Positions 1 to 11,338 of a stretch of DNA of 64,000 bases are shown one piece after another. A model generated the notes under the pieces. That model made no database searches. It worked only from the letters and a program-made list of their open reading frames with translations, and was not told the origin of the DNA. Positions within the stretch are counted from its first letter, which is position 1. Each line of letters begins with the position of its first letter. The DNA is taken from positions 232,658-296,657 of the forward strand of contig VJWN01000015.1 in assembly GCA_007644065.1 (NCBI GenBank). Reading direction: 5' to 3'. Source of the DNA: Margaritispora aquatica. Taxonomy: Eukaryota > Ascomycota > Leotiomycetes > Helotiales > Discinellaceae. Position numbers and translations under genes: made by a program.

Positions 1-1344
1 CGGCGTTTGAGTGACCGGTCTTTCGGTGGTGGACTGAAGGGAGGGTATACTCGTGTTCTAGGCGGCGTCTGGGGAGGGTACAATCAGTCGATTACTCATT
101 ATAGCATGGTGGGTGGACTTTTGTCGGATGTTGGGCAATGGTAGTATAGTATGTGTGTTGGGTAAAGCAGTTAGTCGAAAAAATCTGCTAGCGGAATATC
201 AGTATAGTAGTGCAACCTTGAGTTGGCACAACCATAATCTTCTATAATTCGTGCAACACCTTTCTCCTAAAGTGATCTTAAAGTCCCCTCGTTGTATGCT
301 GATAGATAGCTGTCCATTCTTCAGTTCCTAGTAGTCGTTATGTTCGAGATGCCCATCTCCATGCTCCTGATCAAGCGAATCTAGCCTCGATCCATAACCG
401 AACGATCCGCCACGATTGAGAAAAACATGCCAAAATTGATGGGAGGAGGATGAGGAACAGAGGGAGGAGGGGCAAAGGGGGCATGCGTATATATATAGGT
501 AGCAAGAATCAGAGGTGACGTTGTATTAAAGTAAAACGTCGCTTTATGTATGGAAGGATATGGGTATGGGGTCTCGACGCCTCAAGCCTCAAGCCATTTT
601 CCCCCCTGAGCCTGAGCTTGAGCAGTATGGTACGGTATTCGCAGTGCAGCAGTGTGTCTGTTGGTGTTCGGTACCACCCAGTCGGTCGGGTTTTGGGTTT
701 GGGAGAGGCCTAGATCTTCATGGGCCTGCGGCGAGACATCAGACATCAGGCGATTTTGACGGAGGTACATGCAGGACGCCCATCCAGCTCATTTCCGTCA
801 GCGACAAGCCCGCATCGATCGCGGTCTGGATTTTAGAGAGTGACTAGGGAGAGAGATGGAGTTAAAAGGGATGAATTCAGCCTTGTGTGGTGGGATTGTG
901 GTTGTTGGTGGTTATATGGTCGTATATGGATGAGGCTCAGGGTTTGATGGCGGTGGTGCTACCTCTGGTTAGAATAGAGGTGTTCGAGCAGCTGAATTGA
1001 TTTAAATCTATCTTCACTATGAACAATATATTGAATTAAATTCATGAAAAGGATCATTCACATTACATGCGATTATTCTATTGCTTTCATCTTTCATTAA
1101 GCTAAAAATTGGTGGTATCGAAATTCACACATTGATTATCGATTGTGATTTGACTGAGTTGGAGCCAACATTTTTTCTGAGTACTGAGTCACCGAATTAC
1201 TGAACCACATTCAACCCCACCATCAACACAGATACCCTCCATAAACCACAATTGAACCACCACCGATCACACGAAACAAAGCCAATTAATTATAGGAATC
1301 TCTCCTGCATAGGTTTTTCAAGCCGAAAGTGAGATTTGCGCAAA
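1..1344. other. intergenic, no gene seen
   Basis: Only short ORFs without family resemblance or plausible splice structure occur here. The last ~150 bases are A/C-rich and directly precede the eIF2B epsilon start, as expected for a fungal promoter and 5' UTR. An upstream gene could end left of the window. Confidence 0.5.
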
Positions 1345-3711
1345 ATGTCGCACGCGCAGAAACCTGCAAAAGGTGGTCCTGGTGGGGGAAAGCAAGCACC
1401 AAAACCAAAGAAAGGCGCTGCCGCTGCTGGAAAGAAGGAAGATGATAGAGAGGAGACTTTACAAGCTGTGGTATGACGTCTCGGACGCATATAGAGGGCG
1501 ATTGAGGGATCTGACACTGTCTAGGTGCTTGCAGACTCGTTCGAGACGAGGTTCAATCCGTTCACACTGGAAACACCAAGAGTGAGTATCTTCTCAAAAC
1601 TCTGCATACGACAGATCAGAATTTGAGGTTTAACGTCCATCTAGTGTCTCCTACCTTTAGCAAACACGCCGCTCATCGAATACACCCTCGAGTTCCTGGC
1701 TATGTCAGGAGTGGCAGATATATACATCTACTGCGGTGCACACACAGCTGAAGTAGAACACTACCTGCAAGCATCGAAATGGAACCCCATTACCTCTCCC
1801 GCCTCACCCTTCAACTCACTCGAGATTGTCAAGACGACCGCCCGCTCTGTCGGTGACGCGATGCGGGATCTTGACTCGCGGAATCTGATCACCGGCGATT
1901 TCCTCCTCGTGCACGGCGACTTGGTCTCGAATCTGCCCATCGATGCTGCTTTGGCTTCACACAGAGCGAGGAGGGTTGCGGACAAGAATGCTATCATGAC
2001 AATGATTCTGAGGGCTGGAGGTCTCGGCACGCATCGCACGAAGTCGAAGGGTATCACGCCTGTTTTTGTGGTGGATCCGACCAAGAATCGCTGCTTGCAT
2101 TATGAGGAGATGCATCCACTGCAAGCAAATAAATACGTCAATATTGACCCGGATCTGATAACTGCGCATACGGAGATGGAGATACGGACTGATTTGATTG
2201 ATTGTGGCATTGATATCTGCACGCCTGATGTACTTGCGCTTTGGGCTGAGTCGTTTGATTATGAGGTCCCGAGACGGCATTTCTTACATGGTGTATTGAA
2301 GGATTATGAGTTGAATGGAAAGACGATACATACTGAGGTTGTGGAGGAGTATTATGCTGCGAGGGTGTTTAATTTGCAGTCTTACGAGGCCGTGAGTAGG
2401 GATGTACTGGGAAGGTGGACATATCCATTGGTTCCTGATAGTAATCTGGTTGCAGGACAGAGTTATAAGTTTGAGCGTGGAGGTCTTTGCAAAGAGAATG
2501 GAGTGACGCTAGCGAGGACGTGCAAGACTGGGAAGAGAACGGTTCTGGGCAAGGGTACAATTATTGGTGAAGGAAGCACAGTGTCAAATTCGATCATTGG
2601 ACGGAGATGCCATATCGGCAAGAATGTCACGATCCAGGACTCGTACATCTGGGACGATGTCACAGTGGGAGATGGAACCACCGTGGACAGGGCCATCATT
2701 GCCAGTGAGGCAGCAATTGGCAAGAAGTGCACAATACTTCCTGGCTCACTGCTCTCCTGGCGAGTAGTCTTAGCAGATAACATGGAGATCAAAGCTGGAT
2801 CGAGAATCACAAGAGCCAAGAGGAAACTTGACAGCCAAACCGAAGAACTCCCCAAGTCTGTGCCAGCAGACACAGCCATAGTCGGTGAAGGAGGTCATGG
2901 CTACCTCTTCGACGATGACGAAGACTCCGACGACGAAGCCTCCGTCTTCCACAGCAACATGATCTACAACCTCTCACATCTAAACATCTCGACCGAATCC
3001 ATCTCGACCGTCTCCTCTGAACTCACTGCTGCAACGCCCACTGAGGGTCGCTCCCGCCACTCCAGCTTCGCAGCCTCCGTCTCTGACGATGGCGAGCCTG
3101 GCTCCTCCTCCAACGAGACCTTCCACCATGACGCCGTGGCTGGACTCTTGGACGCCATGCGCGAGAATGCCGAATTCGACAGTGGTAGCGGGCCTAGACT
3201 CGAATTTACAGGCCTGCGTCTCGCGAACAATGCTACGGATAGGCAGGTTCGTCGCGCGATCGCCACGGCTTTCACGAAGCGCATTACGCAGCTTGTGGAG
3301 GGCGGAAAGGCAGCCACTGAAGCGGCATCTTCCACGTTCGCTGTGACGGGCGTGACAGGTTTCTTGAACGAGGTCGCGATTGGTGTGGAGAAGAAGGAGG
3401 ATGATCAAGTTGATTTCATCTACGCCCTGCAGCGGGATCTGGTGCATCGTGCCAACGGCGCGACTATTCTCGCCGCAGTCAGTCAGCGCCTGTATCAGCT
3501 GGAGGTGCTGGAGGAGGAGGCATTTTTGAGGTGGTGGGAGGAGAGTGAGGGAATGGGCAAAGGAGAAGGGGAGGGAGAAGGACAGGGGAAGGAGGATGAG
3601 CAAATGAAGGAGGTGAGGAGCAAGACGCTGGTGTTTATTGAGTGGCTGAGGGAGGCGGAGGAGGGGAGCAGTGAGGAAGAGGATGACGATGATGAGGACG
3701 ATAGCGACTGA
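1345..3711 (+). CDS. GCD6: translation initiation factor eIF2B subunit epsilon (catalytic GEF subunit)
   Basis: Exons 1345-1470, 1525-1581 and 1645-3711 give 749 aa (yeast Gcd6 is 712). The family catalyses GDP/GTP exchange on eIF2 in the cytosol and is the target of eIF2alpha-phosphorylation control. After a basic Lys/Gly/Pro N-terminus, the junction of exons 2 and 3 encodes the nucleotidyltransferase-like start LLPLANTPLIEYTLEFL. Left-handed beta-helix hexapeptide repeats (GKGTIIGEGSTV, GRRCHIGKNVTI) lie near residues 360-430. The C-terminal W2 domain has the aromatic/acidic box FLRWWEES and ends in FIEWLREAEE plus a long Asp/Glu tail. A Gly/Glu low-complexity insertion (EGEGEGQG) sits inside the W2 domain. 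The first ATG was chosen because both short introns then keep frame into the conserved motif. No likely alternative identity. Confidence 0.95.
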
Positions 3712-4501
3712 GTGTGATGATGACGGGCTGGGCGTGGGCATTAAAAATCTGAGTGGGGAAGAGATGAAAGAATGAGATGCCTGTGTGTGTAGACGGGACG
3801 TAATTTGTTAAAAGTATATATTACGCCCCTTGGTTACGGCTCCAGACTCCTTAAAGTAGCTGGGAGTTTAGACGAATCGATGAGTTACGAATGGGAAGTA
3901 CATTCAAATCAACATTCAAACCAGGCACAGAACTAGGGAACTTGAGTTGTGTTAATATATTCATGTTCATGTTCATATCCCCACCGTTCCGTTGTGTCCT
4001 ATCTAGCCAACAAGCCCATCGATCGAACCCTCGAACCCTCGAACCCTCGCACCTCCGAACCGAAAACATGCAATGAATAGATACCTGTCATCTAAACCCC
4101 AATCATCTCAAAATCCCCAAACTCCGACTACGCTCTCCAGCCCAGCCCAGCCCAGCCCAGCCCCATTCAACCCAACCCGACCCGATCCATGCATAAAAGG
4201 GGGAAGAAAAAAAGAACCGAAATGCGAAATAGCTGCTTAGATGTGATAAGTGGCGCTCTAAGGATGTTTGTGCGTGTATGTGTATGGCTATGTATATGTG
4301 TATGTTTATATGTATGTATGTGAAAAATCGTGCTCCATCGTTTCGCTCGCTGCGCTCACACTTCGTATCTGTTTTGTAGTCGTCTTTTCGTTACTGTTTC
4401 GTTTTCGTTCCTCTCCAACAACTCTCTATTGTCCGTCCGTCTCGGGTTGTACCCAATGACACAATAGGCGCGTATCCAGTCACCCGTCCCAACACAACAC
4501 C
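3712..4501. other. intergenic with simple repeats
   Basis: This separates the convergent eIF2B epsilon and ferric reductase genes. It contains three tandem copies of TCGAACCC at about 4023-4049, five tandem CCCAG units at about 4138-4165, and a TG/TATG-rich tract at about 4265-4321 that probably belongs to a 3' UTR. No coding sequence is supported. Confidence 0.6.
4138..4165. repeat. CCCAG pentanucleotide microsatellite
   Basis: Five uninterrupted CCCAG units, followed by degenerate cytosine-rich sequence. Confidence 0.9.
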
Positions 4502-6469
4502 TTACCATCCAAACTTCTCGACGCAAATGTCCACATCTCTCCCCTCGCCGACCATGCTCGCACAGGTATTCCTCACCGTCCGACCCATGCCGTCTGGTCC
4601 GCTAGCCACGACTCTGATCTTGCTCCCGCGTCCAGGAGCATACGTATCTACGAGCTCTTGGATCATGGATTGGAGATCTGGGCGGCCGACCTCCTCGGTT
4701 GCGCGAGGGACGATGATCTCGGCGCCTTGGAGCTCGGCTTCGTACATAGCGGGTCGTGAGAGCCAGGACAGGTGGGTGCTTTCGTGGATTATCCAGATTA
4801 GGATGACCTTCTGTGGGCGGGAGGAGAATGGTAAGGGTGCTGATGTGGGGATTCCGAATTCTGGATCGAAGGATGAGTAGGTGTAAGATGGTGACGAGGT
4901 ATAAGTGAAGGTGTTAAAGTGCGAGTTTTGGATCTGGAGAAGGTGGTGCACCAGAGGCCAACACACTGCGATGCCGCTTCCTCCTGCAACGATGATGGCT
5001 AGGTCAGACGGTTCAAGCATGTCTCGTGCGTGAGAGGAGCCGTAAGGCCCATCGAGAGTGACGGTGAGGTGTTTGTGTAGACGAGCTGCGTTCAGTAAGT
5101 CCGTTGAGAAACCATCTTGAGCTCGAATCAGGAGCTCCATTTGTCCCACATCTGATTCTGGATATGGAGACGGAGAGGCGATCGTGAATGGATGTGCTTG
5201 CATGATGTGTTTGCTTGATAGAGATGGAACTGTGAGAAAGACATGATCGGTGGCTTTCCAGCCTTTGCTGAGACTGTGCCCAAAGAGTTTGGAGAGAATA
5301 GTTGGCTGCCGAAGAGGAATGATAGCCGAAATGCGAACTGTGTCTTCGTCTTCTAGGATTTTGGTAACTGCTTCTACTGTCGTTCTTTTGACGCCCAAGC
5401 GATATATTATGCGGTCTGTAACGAAAATGCCCAGAGCGGCTACGACGTATTGCCTTGCAAATGCGTGATGGAAATAGAGGAAAACCAGGCCAGCAATTTG
5501 TAACATGATGTGGGAAAATAGGAACAGCTCGTACCACCGTGCCCGGAAGCTTGCCATAGAGGTGAAGTACAACGCTTCATATGCAATAAATGCGCCAATA
5601 CCAAGTAGACATGTCTTCAAGAGAAGAAATCTAATCAAGCTAAATCCGTTAGGTCGAATGACAGCGTACCATGCTGCCATCATTCCAGCAGAGTGGAGGA
5701 AAGCTTCAAAACATAGCAGTTCCCCTACTCGTCGATGAAGGATGTTAAGAGACTCATATGAACGACCAGTGAGCACTTTCAACGGTTGATTCTTGGCTGC
5801 CAAAAGGTATAGTAAAGGAAGGTTGGCCACGAAGACAAGACCACATCGATCGGCCAGGACGAAGATCTCGAACGTATTGAAAGTTATTTTGTAAAACGTG
5901 TAGAAGATATTGATTGCCAAGAAGACCAGAACCAAGAGAGATGTTCCCACAGACGGTAAAGTTTTGTTCACGATTGGAATAGGTGGAGGTTGATACATCC
6001 AAAGTGCTCGAACAGAAGCATTTAGGGGTTTCCGAAAGGAAAATGATGAACTGGATGCTTCTGCTCGTAACAGAGGGCTTTCTTCATTTTGATCAATGTA
6101 TTTGCCAGGCGAATTGATACTGCCGTCGATAGTGCTTGAACTCGATGAGTAGACACACTTGATATCTTGATCGCTATTGTCTAGTGATGATCTCGTGATA
6201 GTTGGGTACTCTCCTCCGTGGGCTATGTGTATCCTCAAGGCACGGGATCTCCTCCAGCGAATAACCTTTTGAGCCCAGTGAATAACGGCAAATATGGCAA
6301 CAAGGCCCAGGACGACATAGCTGTAAGTTGAGACGATTCTTCTCGAACGAACAATGCCCTCATGCAGTTTATTTCGACTTGGCCCTCCATCTGGTGGGGC
6401 TGAAATCGACGTGGCTTTCAGAGACCATGAGATGACTTCTTGAAGCCATTCTGATTCCGGAACACTCAT
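4502..6469 (-). CDS. ferric reductase-like transmembrane flavocytochrome
   Basis: Single-exon gene, 655 aa. Ferric reductases and NADPH oxidases move electrons from NADPH through FAD and two haems across a membrane. Both halves are visible. A helix near residue 50-65 and a hydrophobic bundle near 175-370 form the membrane domain. It carries two exact H-X13-H pairs, one starting in ILHRRVGE (about 245/259) and one in LFLFSHIML (about 320/334), as expected for bis-haem coordination. The FAD motif HPFTIAS follows, then the NADPH pyrophosphate motif LDGPYGSS, the nucleotide-binding AGGSGIAV, and the C-terminal aromatic KFGW. A Ser-rich linker of ~100 residues separates the first helix from the core. 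No signal peptide is seen, so plasma-membrane versus internal location is open. It is divergent from the prefoldin gene. Substrate (ferric or cupric chelates, or oxygen) cannot be told from sequence. Confidence 0.88.
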   Translation of the reverse strand: MSVPESEWLQEVISWSLKATSISAPPDGGPSRNKLHEGIVRSRRIVSTYSYVVLGLVAIFAVIHWAQKVIRWRRSRALRIHIAHGGEYPTITRSSLDNSDQDIKCVYSSSSSTIDGSINSPGKYIDQNEESPLLRAEASSSSFSFRKPLNASVRALWMYQPPPIPIVNKTLPSVGTSLLVLVFLAINIFYTFYKITFNTFEIFVLADRCGLVFVANLPLLYLLAAKNQPLKVLTGRSYESLNILHRRVGELLCFEAFLHSAGMMAAWYAVIRPNGFSLIRFLLLKTCLLGIGAFIAYEALYFTSMASFRARWYELFLFSHIMLQIAGLVFLYFHHAFARQYVVAALGIFVTDRIIYRLGVKRTTVEAVTKILEDEDTVRISAIIPLRQPTILSKLFGHSLSKGWKATDHVFLTVPSLSSKHIMQAHPFTIASPSPYPESDVGQMELLIRAQDGFSTDLLNAARLHKHLTVTLDGPYGSSHARDMLEPSDLAIIVAGGSGIAVCWPLVHHLLQIQNSHFNTFTYTSSPSYTYSSFDPEFGIPTSAPLPFSSRPQKVILIWIIHESTHLSWLSRPAMYEAELQGAEIIVPRATEEVGRPDLQSMIQELVDTYAPGRGSKIRVVASGPDGMGRTVRNTCASMVGEGRDVDICVEKFGW

Positions 6470-6648
6470 GACTCGAACTCGAACTTGATGGTGAAACAGT
6501 TACAATATGAAGGGGACAGCCCTTACTTTGTAACAGTTGGTGGGATTTCCAACATTCAGGTCAGAGGATATGATTCATATGACAAACTTAACCGGAGATA
6601 CTGCGATGGCGGCGGTAAGTAAAGTATTTCAGTCCCTTGGTACGTACT

Positions 6649-6687
6649 GGCTGGACTGTGCTGGACTGGCTGGACTGGCTGGACTGG
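6649..6687. repeat. GGCTGGACT tandem repeat
   Basis: About four copies of a 9-base unit GGCTGGACT, one of them imperfect. They lie in the divergent promoter between the ferric reductase-like gene and prefoldin subunit 3. Confidence 0.8.
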
Positions 6688-6865
6688 GTATAAACGTACG
6701 ATCCACTACAGTACTACGGAGTGTACGTGCTTTTAGCGCCGGGTAGAAGCGACCCACTTCGGGAAGCGCGCGCCGGGTGCGGGAACTGGGGGGTTGATTT
6801 TCTAAAATACATCTCTTGGTGACATGACAGCTGCAGCTTGCTGAAAGGCAGCCCGCATAACAGAC

Positions 6866-7762
6866 ATGGCAGAACCAGAAACCAAGTAAGTATATATTCT
6901 GCGCCGATCAATCAACCTTTTCCCCAAGTAGATCTCGCACTAATAGAGCTTACAGAAGAGATTTGGCTGCCACAAATCCCCGAGGCATCCCATATGCGCC
7001 GTTTGTCGACAGAGTCGAGGACTATGTCACTACACGTGCAGATGTCGAGAAGACATTGAAGAACTTCCAAGAGATGATTTCGTACGATTACTGAAGCATG
7101 TACGGCCGACACAAGCTTATGCGCATGCAGGAAATATCAGTTCATGGAGGCAAATCAACAGCGTAGGGCAGCAGGTTTAAAGGACAAGATGCCTGATATT
7201 CAGAAAACCTTGGATACTGTACAGTTCCTCAAGACGAGAAAGGTGCGCTATGCGTCAATGACAATGCTAGAAGCGGAGTGCTGATGTTTTACAGCCTGGA
7301 TCCGATCCCATCGAAGCTACATTCGAGCTCAACGACACCCTCTTCGCAAAAGCAGAAATTCCACCTACAGAAGAGGTTTACCTTTGGCTTGGTGTATGTT
7401 ATCTGGCAGAAATACTTTCAGAGAGGAGAGTGCTGATGTTCAATAGGCAAACGTCATGCTGTCGTATCCGATCGACGAAGCTGAAGAACTTCTGACAACA
7501 AAACTTGCTGCTGCTACCCAAAGCTTAGCAAACTGCGAGGAAGATCTTGATTTTCTGAGAGAGCAAATTACAGTAAGCTATTCCATCCAAATCGACGAAG
7601 CGCATTAGCTGTGATTTGTTGCAGCAAATACTAATATTGGCTCAGACGATGGAGGTTGCTACGGCTAGAGTGTATAATTGGGACGTCACAATGAAGAGAA
7701 AAGAGAAGAATGAACAAGATGCGCTGGAAGAATCAGGAAAGGATGGTACCCCAAATGGTTAA
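6866..7762 (+). CDS. PAC10: prefoldin subunit 3 (alpha-class, VBP1/Pac10)
   Basis: Six exons: 6866-6885, 6956-7081, 7131-7242, 7295-7393, 7447-7572, 7646-7762. Together they encode 199 aa, the usual length for this family (yeast Pac10 199). Prefoldin is a cytosolic hexamer that delivers unfolded actin and tubulin to the CCT chaperonin. The protein opens with RDLAATNPRGIPYAPFVDRV. A long coiled coil (KYQFMEANQQRRAAGLKDK, IQKTLDTVQFLKTRK) follows, then the beta-hairpin region FELNDTLFAKAEIPPTEEVYLWLGANVML, here described by its parts, and a second helix ending in YNWDVTMKRKE. The first exon holds only 20 coding bases. All five introns keep phase with the family consensus, which supports the model. 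No single long ORF reveals this gene because the exons are short. Confidence 0.93.
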
Positions 7763-8109
7763 ACTTTCTATATGACAATCCAATAAGAAACTTGAAATTC
7801 CCAAGTGCCTTTTATCCGAATACTGCTCGTACATTTGTCTTCTTGTGATGCGTGCTCCAAACTTGATCTTTTACTCAAACGGTTCCAAGTTGTGCAAGTT
7901 CAGGCGTCAGTGGCATAAACATATTGCCCCTTTTCACATGGTCGTGCTTCTGCACCCCAGCAGAATCGCTTAATTGTGAGGGGTGAATGACGAGGACGCT
8001 AAAATTCCCAAGCCAGAGCCCTCAACTTCCAGAGCTTCTTCAACACTGCGACGTCTAGACAAATCAACAAACTATCTTTTTGCTGCCACCCTCTCTCACG
8101 TCTTTCACA

Positions 8110-9292
8110 ATGGCCGCAGCTGCACCTACCATGACGCTTGATCCCAAATACGATCACTATGACTTCCCAACAACCTCTCTTACTACATTGAGCGGTCACC
8201 CAGGGCACACTACCCCAGAGCAAGACGCTGCAGTCCACCAGTTCCGCATGAAGTTGGAGGCAGATGGATATACCGAAAGACTGGATACTTTGACACTTGT
8301 TAGTTGCCCCTATCTTGAGTTCTTAAAGTCTTGCTGACATGCGGCCTCAGTTGCGATTTCTACGAGCCCGCAAGTTCGATGTAGCCCTTGCGGAAAAGAT
8401 GTAAGCGTTGGCATATCTTTGGCATGCCCAGAAACTGATCGCAGATAGGTTCGTTGGCTCTGAGCAATGGCGGAAGGAAATCAACCTCGACGATCTTGTC
8501 AAGAACTTCGATTACGTTGAGAAGCCCCAGGTCTTCGAATACTACCCACAATACTACCACAAGACAGATAAAGTAAAGATCACGGCTCCTGTTGATGGAG
8601 GACATGCTGACTAGGGATAGGATGGACGACCAGTGTATATCGAGCAATTGGGCAAGATCGACTTGGCCGCTATGTACAAAATCACCACCTCCGAACGAAT
8701 GCTGAACAATCTGGCGGTCGAGTACGAGAAGGTTGGAGACCCACGCTTACCTGCATGCTCCCGCAAGGCAGGCAACCTCCTCGAAACCTGCTGCACAATT
8801 ATGGACTTGAAGGGAGTGGGAATCACCAAGGTTAGCTCTGTTTACAGCTACGTGCAAAAGGCCTCCGCCATTTCGCAGAACTACTACCCTGAGCGACTGG
8901 GCCGCCTGTACCTGATCAACGCACCATGGGGTTTCTCGGGTGTCTTCAACATCGTCAAGGGCTGGTTGGATCCCGTCACGGTCGAGAAGATCCACGTTCT
9001 TGGAGGAGGCTACCAGAAGGAGCTGTTGGCACAAGTCCCTGCTGAGAATCTCCCAAAAATGTTTGGAGGAACCTGTGAGTGTGACTGTGAACGTGGATGT
9101 GCGTTCAGTGATGCTGGGCCATGGACGGATCCTAAGTGGGCCAAGCCAGCAGCATGGGAGAAGAAGGCTGCTGCAGATGCTACTATCGACAACAGCACTC
9201 CGGGCGTAATCACAGATGCTTCTGCCACCAAGGCTGCACCTGCACCAGCTCCTGTTGAAGACGAGATTATGGCTGCACCTGCTGCGCACTAG
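8110..9292 (+). CDS. SEC14: Sec14-type phosphatidylinositol/phosphatidylcholine transfer protein
   Basis: Exons 8110-8298, 8351-8400, 8449-8572 and 8621-9292 give 344 aa (yeast Sec14 is 304). Sec14 proteins exchange phosphatidylinositol and phosphatidylcholine and sustain Golgi secretory function. The CRAL-TRIO N domain ([19 protein letters not shown]) and lipid-binding core ([43 protein letters not shown]) are evident. They are followed by the conserved [11 protein letters not shown] near residue 270. The C-terminus is an Ala/Pro-rich extension past the yeast length. Exon 2 is only 50 nt. Acceptor choice at exons 3 and 4 follows the protein family: GTTCG after gatag, and GATGG after ggatag. 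It lies tandem to the prefoldin gene with a separate promoter of about 350 bases. Confidence 0.94.
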
Positions 9293-10559
9293 ACCAAGAG
9301 GGTTAGAACGGTGTAGATGAGAAGTGGAAGTGAGATAAGGGCAAAGGTGTAGATGTGGATGAAGATGGTTGATAAGGAGATCAAGGATGTCAGCTGCATT
9401 TTGGAGTTGGTCTCTTCATAGAGCGGCTCCTTTGTCTCGTCGACCGATCTCTCTCACAGTTTTCTCAGATTCTCCTGCAAACCGAAAATGCATAATCCTT
9501 ACTTAGAAGATTCTCTGGTCAATAACTTTTTTGTTTTTTTCATGTTCTTATTGTTCAATACTGTTCTGCATCGTCTTGCCGTGATAAAATTTGCTCTCTT
9601 GTTAATATCCCTACAATGCTTGGACTCCAAGTCTGGTTCAAATCGATGTGTGAATCACATACAACGCACGAGAAGGAGCCTCAGTGAGCCTCAGTGAGTG
9701 GAAGAATCATGACATTTGCTATTCTGTAGTTCTATTTTCCTGCCCATTTCGTCCCCATGGTCATTAGTCCTACTATATCTAAAAATTAACGACATAGACA
9801 AGACGAGCTGGTCAGGAGCTAATGCCGCTAGTATGGATTTCATGATGTCCCCTGAATTGTGCTATAGATTGTGGAGGTTTTATTCTAAGTTCGCTCTGTT
9901 GTGTTTCTGGCGAGGGATGCTTGTTAGTTTGGGGGGATACATAGGATAGGTAAGTAAGTATGTGGTTGGACTTGTTGGGGAGCTCACTTACTGTCATACT
10001 TTATCTGTGCTCGTTGTTTCAAAAATGGTGTTTTGTCAGTTGGTATTGAGGTGAAAGCTGGTACTATTTCAGTTCTTCACTTTATCCCTATTTTTGGTTT
10101 CTGATATCTTGGGCAAATGATGGAATAGGTTTTGAGCTCATGGCCTTTAGTCTAGAATTGCTACTCGCATCAGATTCCCCGTGTTGCGGTTAGACAATTC
10201 TTCTGTTGGAGCATACTCGAGCGAGCGGATATCACACACATGACCCCAGTGGCGCAAATGACGCCCAAATACTCAGCTGTAGGTACCAGCATCTGCATCA
10301 GAGTTGGAAAGCCGAATGCGTTGTTCATTGGCCTTGCTTAAGCACTTAAGCGAGCCGTTCCCAACTATTTCGACGTTTCCTTCCTTTCCACCAATGGCAA
10401 TCCTTTCTCCACGACAATATCACTCACGCTGTCAATCTAAACTCGAAATATTGATTCTGTTTCAATCTCTTCAATTTCCTCATCGCGGCGGCTTCCCCTG
10501 CGCATATATGATCTCGAGACGCATTAGCAAACTCGTGACTCTACAAGGTTACACACACG
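9293..10559. other. intergenic, no gene seen
   Basis: This spans the SEC14 3' UTR and the promoter of the downstream BTB gene. ORFs here are short, TTG/ATG-poor and resemble nothing I know. T-rich stretches at about 9525-9570 are compatible with 3' processing signals. Confidence 0.5.
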
Positions 10560-11338
10560 ATGGCCGCACCAGACAAGGTCGTGAAGCCAACTCAATATTA
10601 TGAGTACGTCCCTTACTAACACTACCATTCAAGCTACCTGCCTATAAGCTATATAGAGGTTAACACAGCAGCAGAGTTCTCGGTACTGACATTGTAGACC
10701 TATACATCGGCCCCGAGCGCAAGCACTTCACGGTGCACAAGGACACCCTCTGCGCCAAAGCACCATACTTTGCAGCTATGTTTAATGGTTCCTTCAAAGA
10801 AGTCTTAGAGAAGAGCGCAGACCTCCCCGAAGACTGCCCAGATGCGTTTAGCCTCTTCGTCGAGTGGCTCTATCTGGACCGTTTACGGCCTATTGATATC
10901 AGTCTCAGCACTCCGACCAGTGGGCCTGTTTTGGACCGCGTCAAGCTCTACTGCTTTGCCGACAAGATCTGCCTTGTTGAATTGAAGGACTACGCCATGT
11001 CTATGCTGCTTGCAACGTATGCTAAGTTCGTGCTCTTCCCTAGCATCGAGGCCGCGCAGTACACCTATGAGAATACATCGCCTGAAGCGCATCTGCGTCT
11101 ATTTATGGCGCATTCGGTTCTATATTACATCTTGAATGGGAATAAGAAAGATTGGAGCGTGAAGGCCATCTCGGAGGCTATGGCTGTGTCTCCAGACTTG
11201 AGTGTGGATGTTTTAGAATTGATGCGGAGCACTGATCGTGACTCGCCTAAGCATCCACTTAATTGGAAATACTGCGATCTTCATGTTCATGAGAACAGCT
11301 GCCGTTTCCCCGATATGAATAGCTTGGGTGATATCTAG
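10560..11338 (+). CDS. BTB/POZ domain protein
   Basis: Two exons (10560-10603 and 10675-11338) encode 235 aa. BTB domains mediate dimerisation and recruit Cullin-3 ligases or transcription partners. In this fungal family the substrate is usually unknown. The first exon gives MAAPDKVVKPTQYYE. After the intron the fold starts with VLGTDIVDLYIGPERKHF, continues with the core helix SKAPYFAAMF-like AKAPYFAAMFNGSFKEV and DAFSLFVEWLYLDRL, then a helical BACK-like tail. The C-terminus has a His/Cys-rich segment (YCDLHVHENSC). It resembles the BTB protein at 23.1-24.2 kb in core, spacing and C-terminal motif, so the two are probably paralogues. Exact function is unknown. Confidence 0.85.

Noticed and set aside
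2980..3741. 253-codon minus-strand ORF over eIF2B epsilon
   Set aside because: Antisense to the acidic W2 end of the gene. Composition reflects the opposite strand.
5013..5537. 174-codon ORF in another frame of the ferric reductase
   Set aside because: Same-strand shadow with a His/Ser/Arg-rich string and no motif, while the overlapping frame carries haem, FAD and NADPH motifs.
8747..9289. 180-codon minus-strand ORF over SEC14
   Set aside because: Antisense to the conserved CRAL-TRIO domain.
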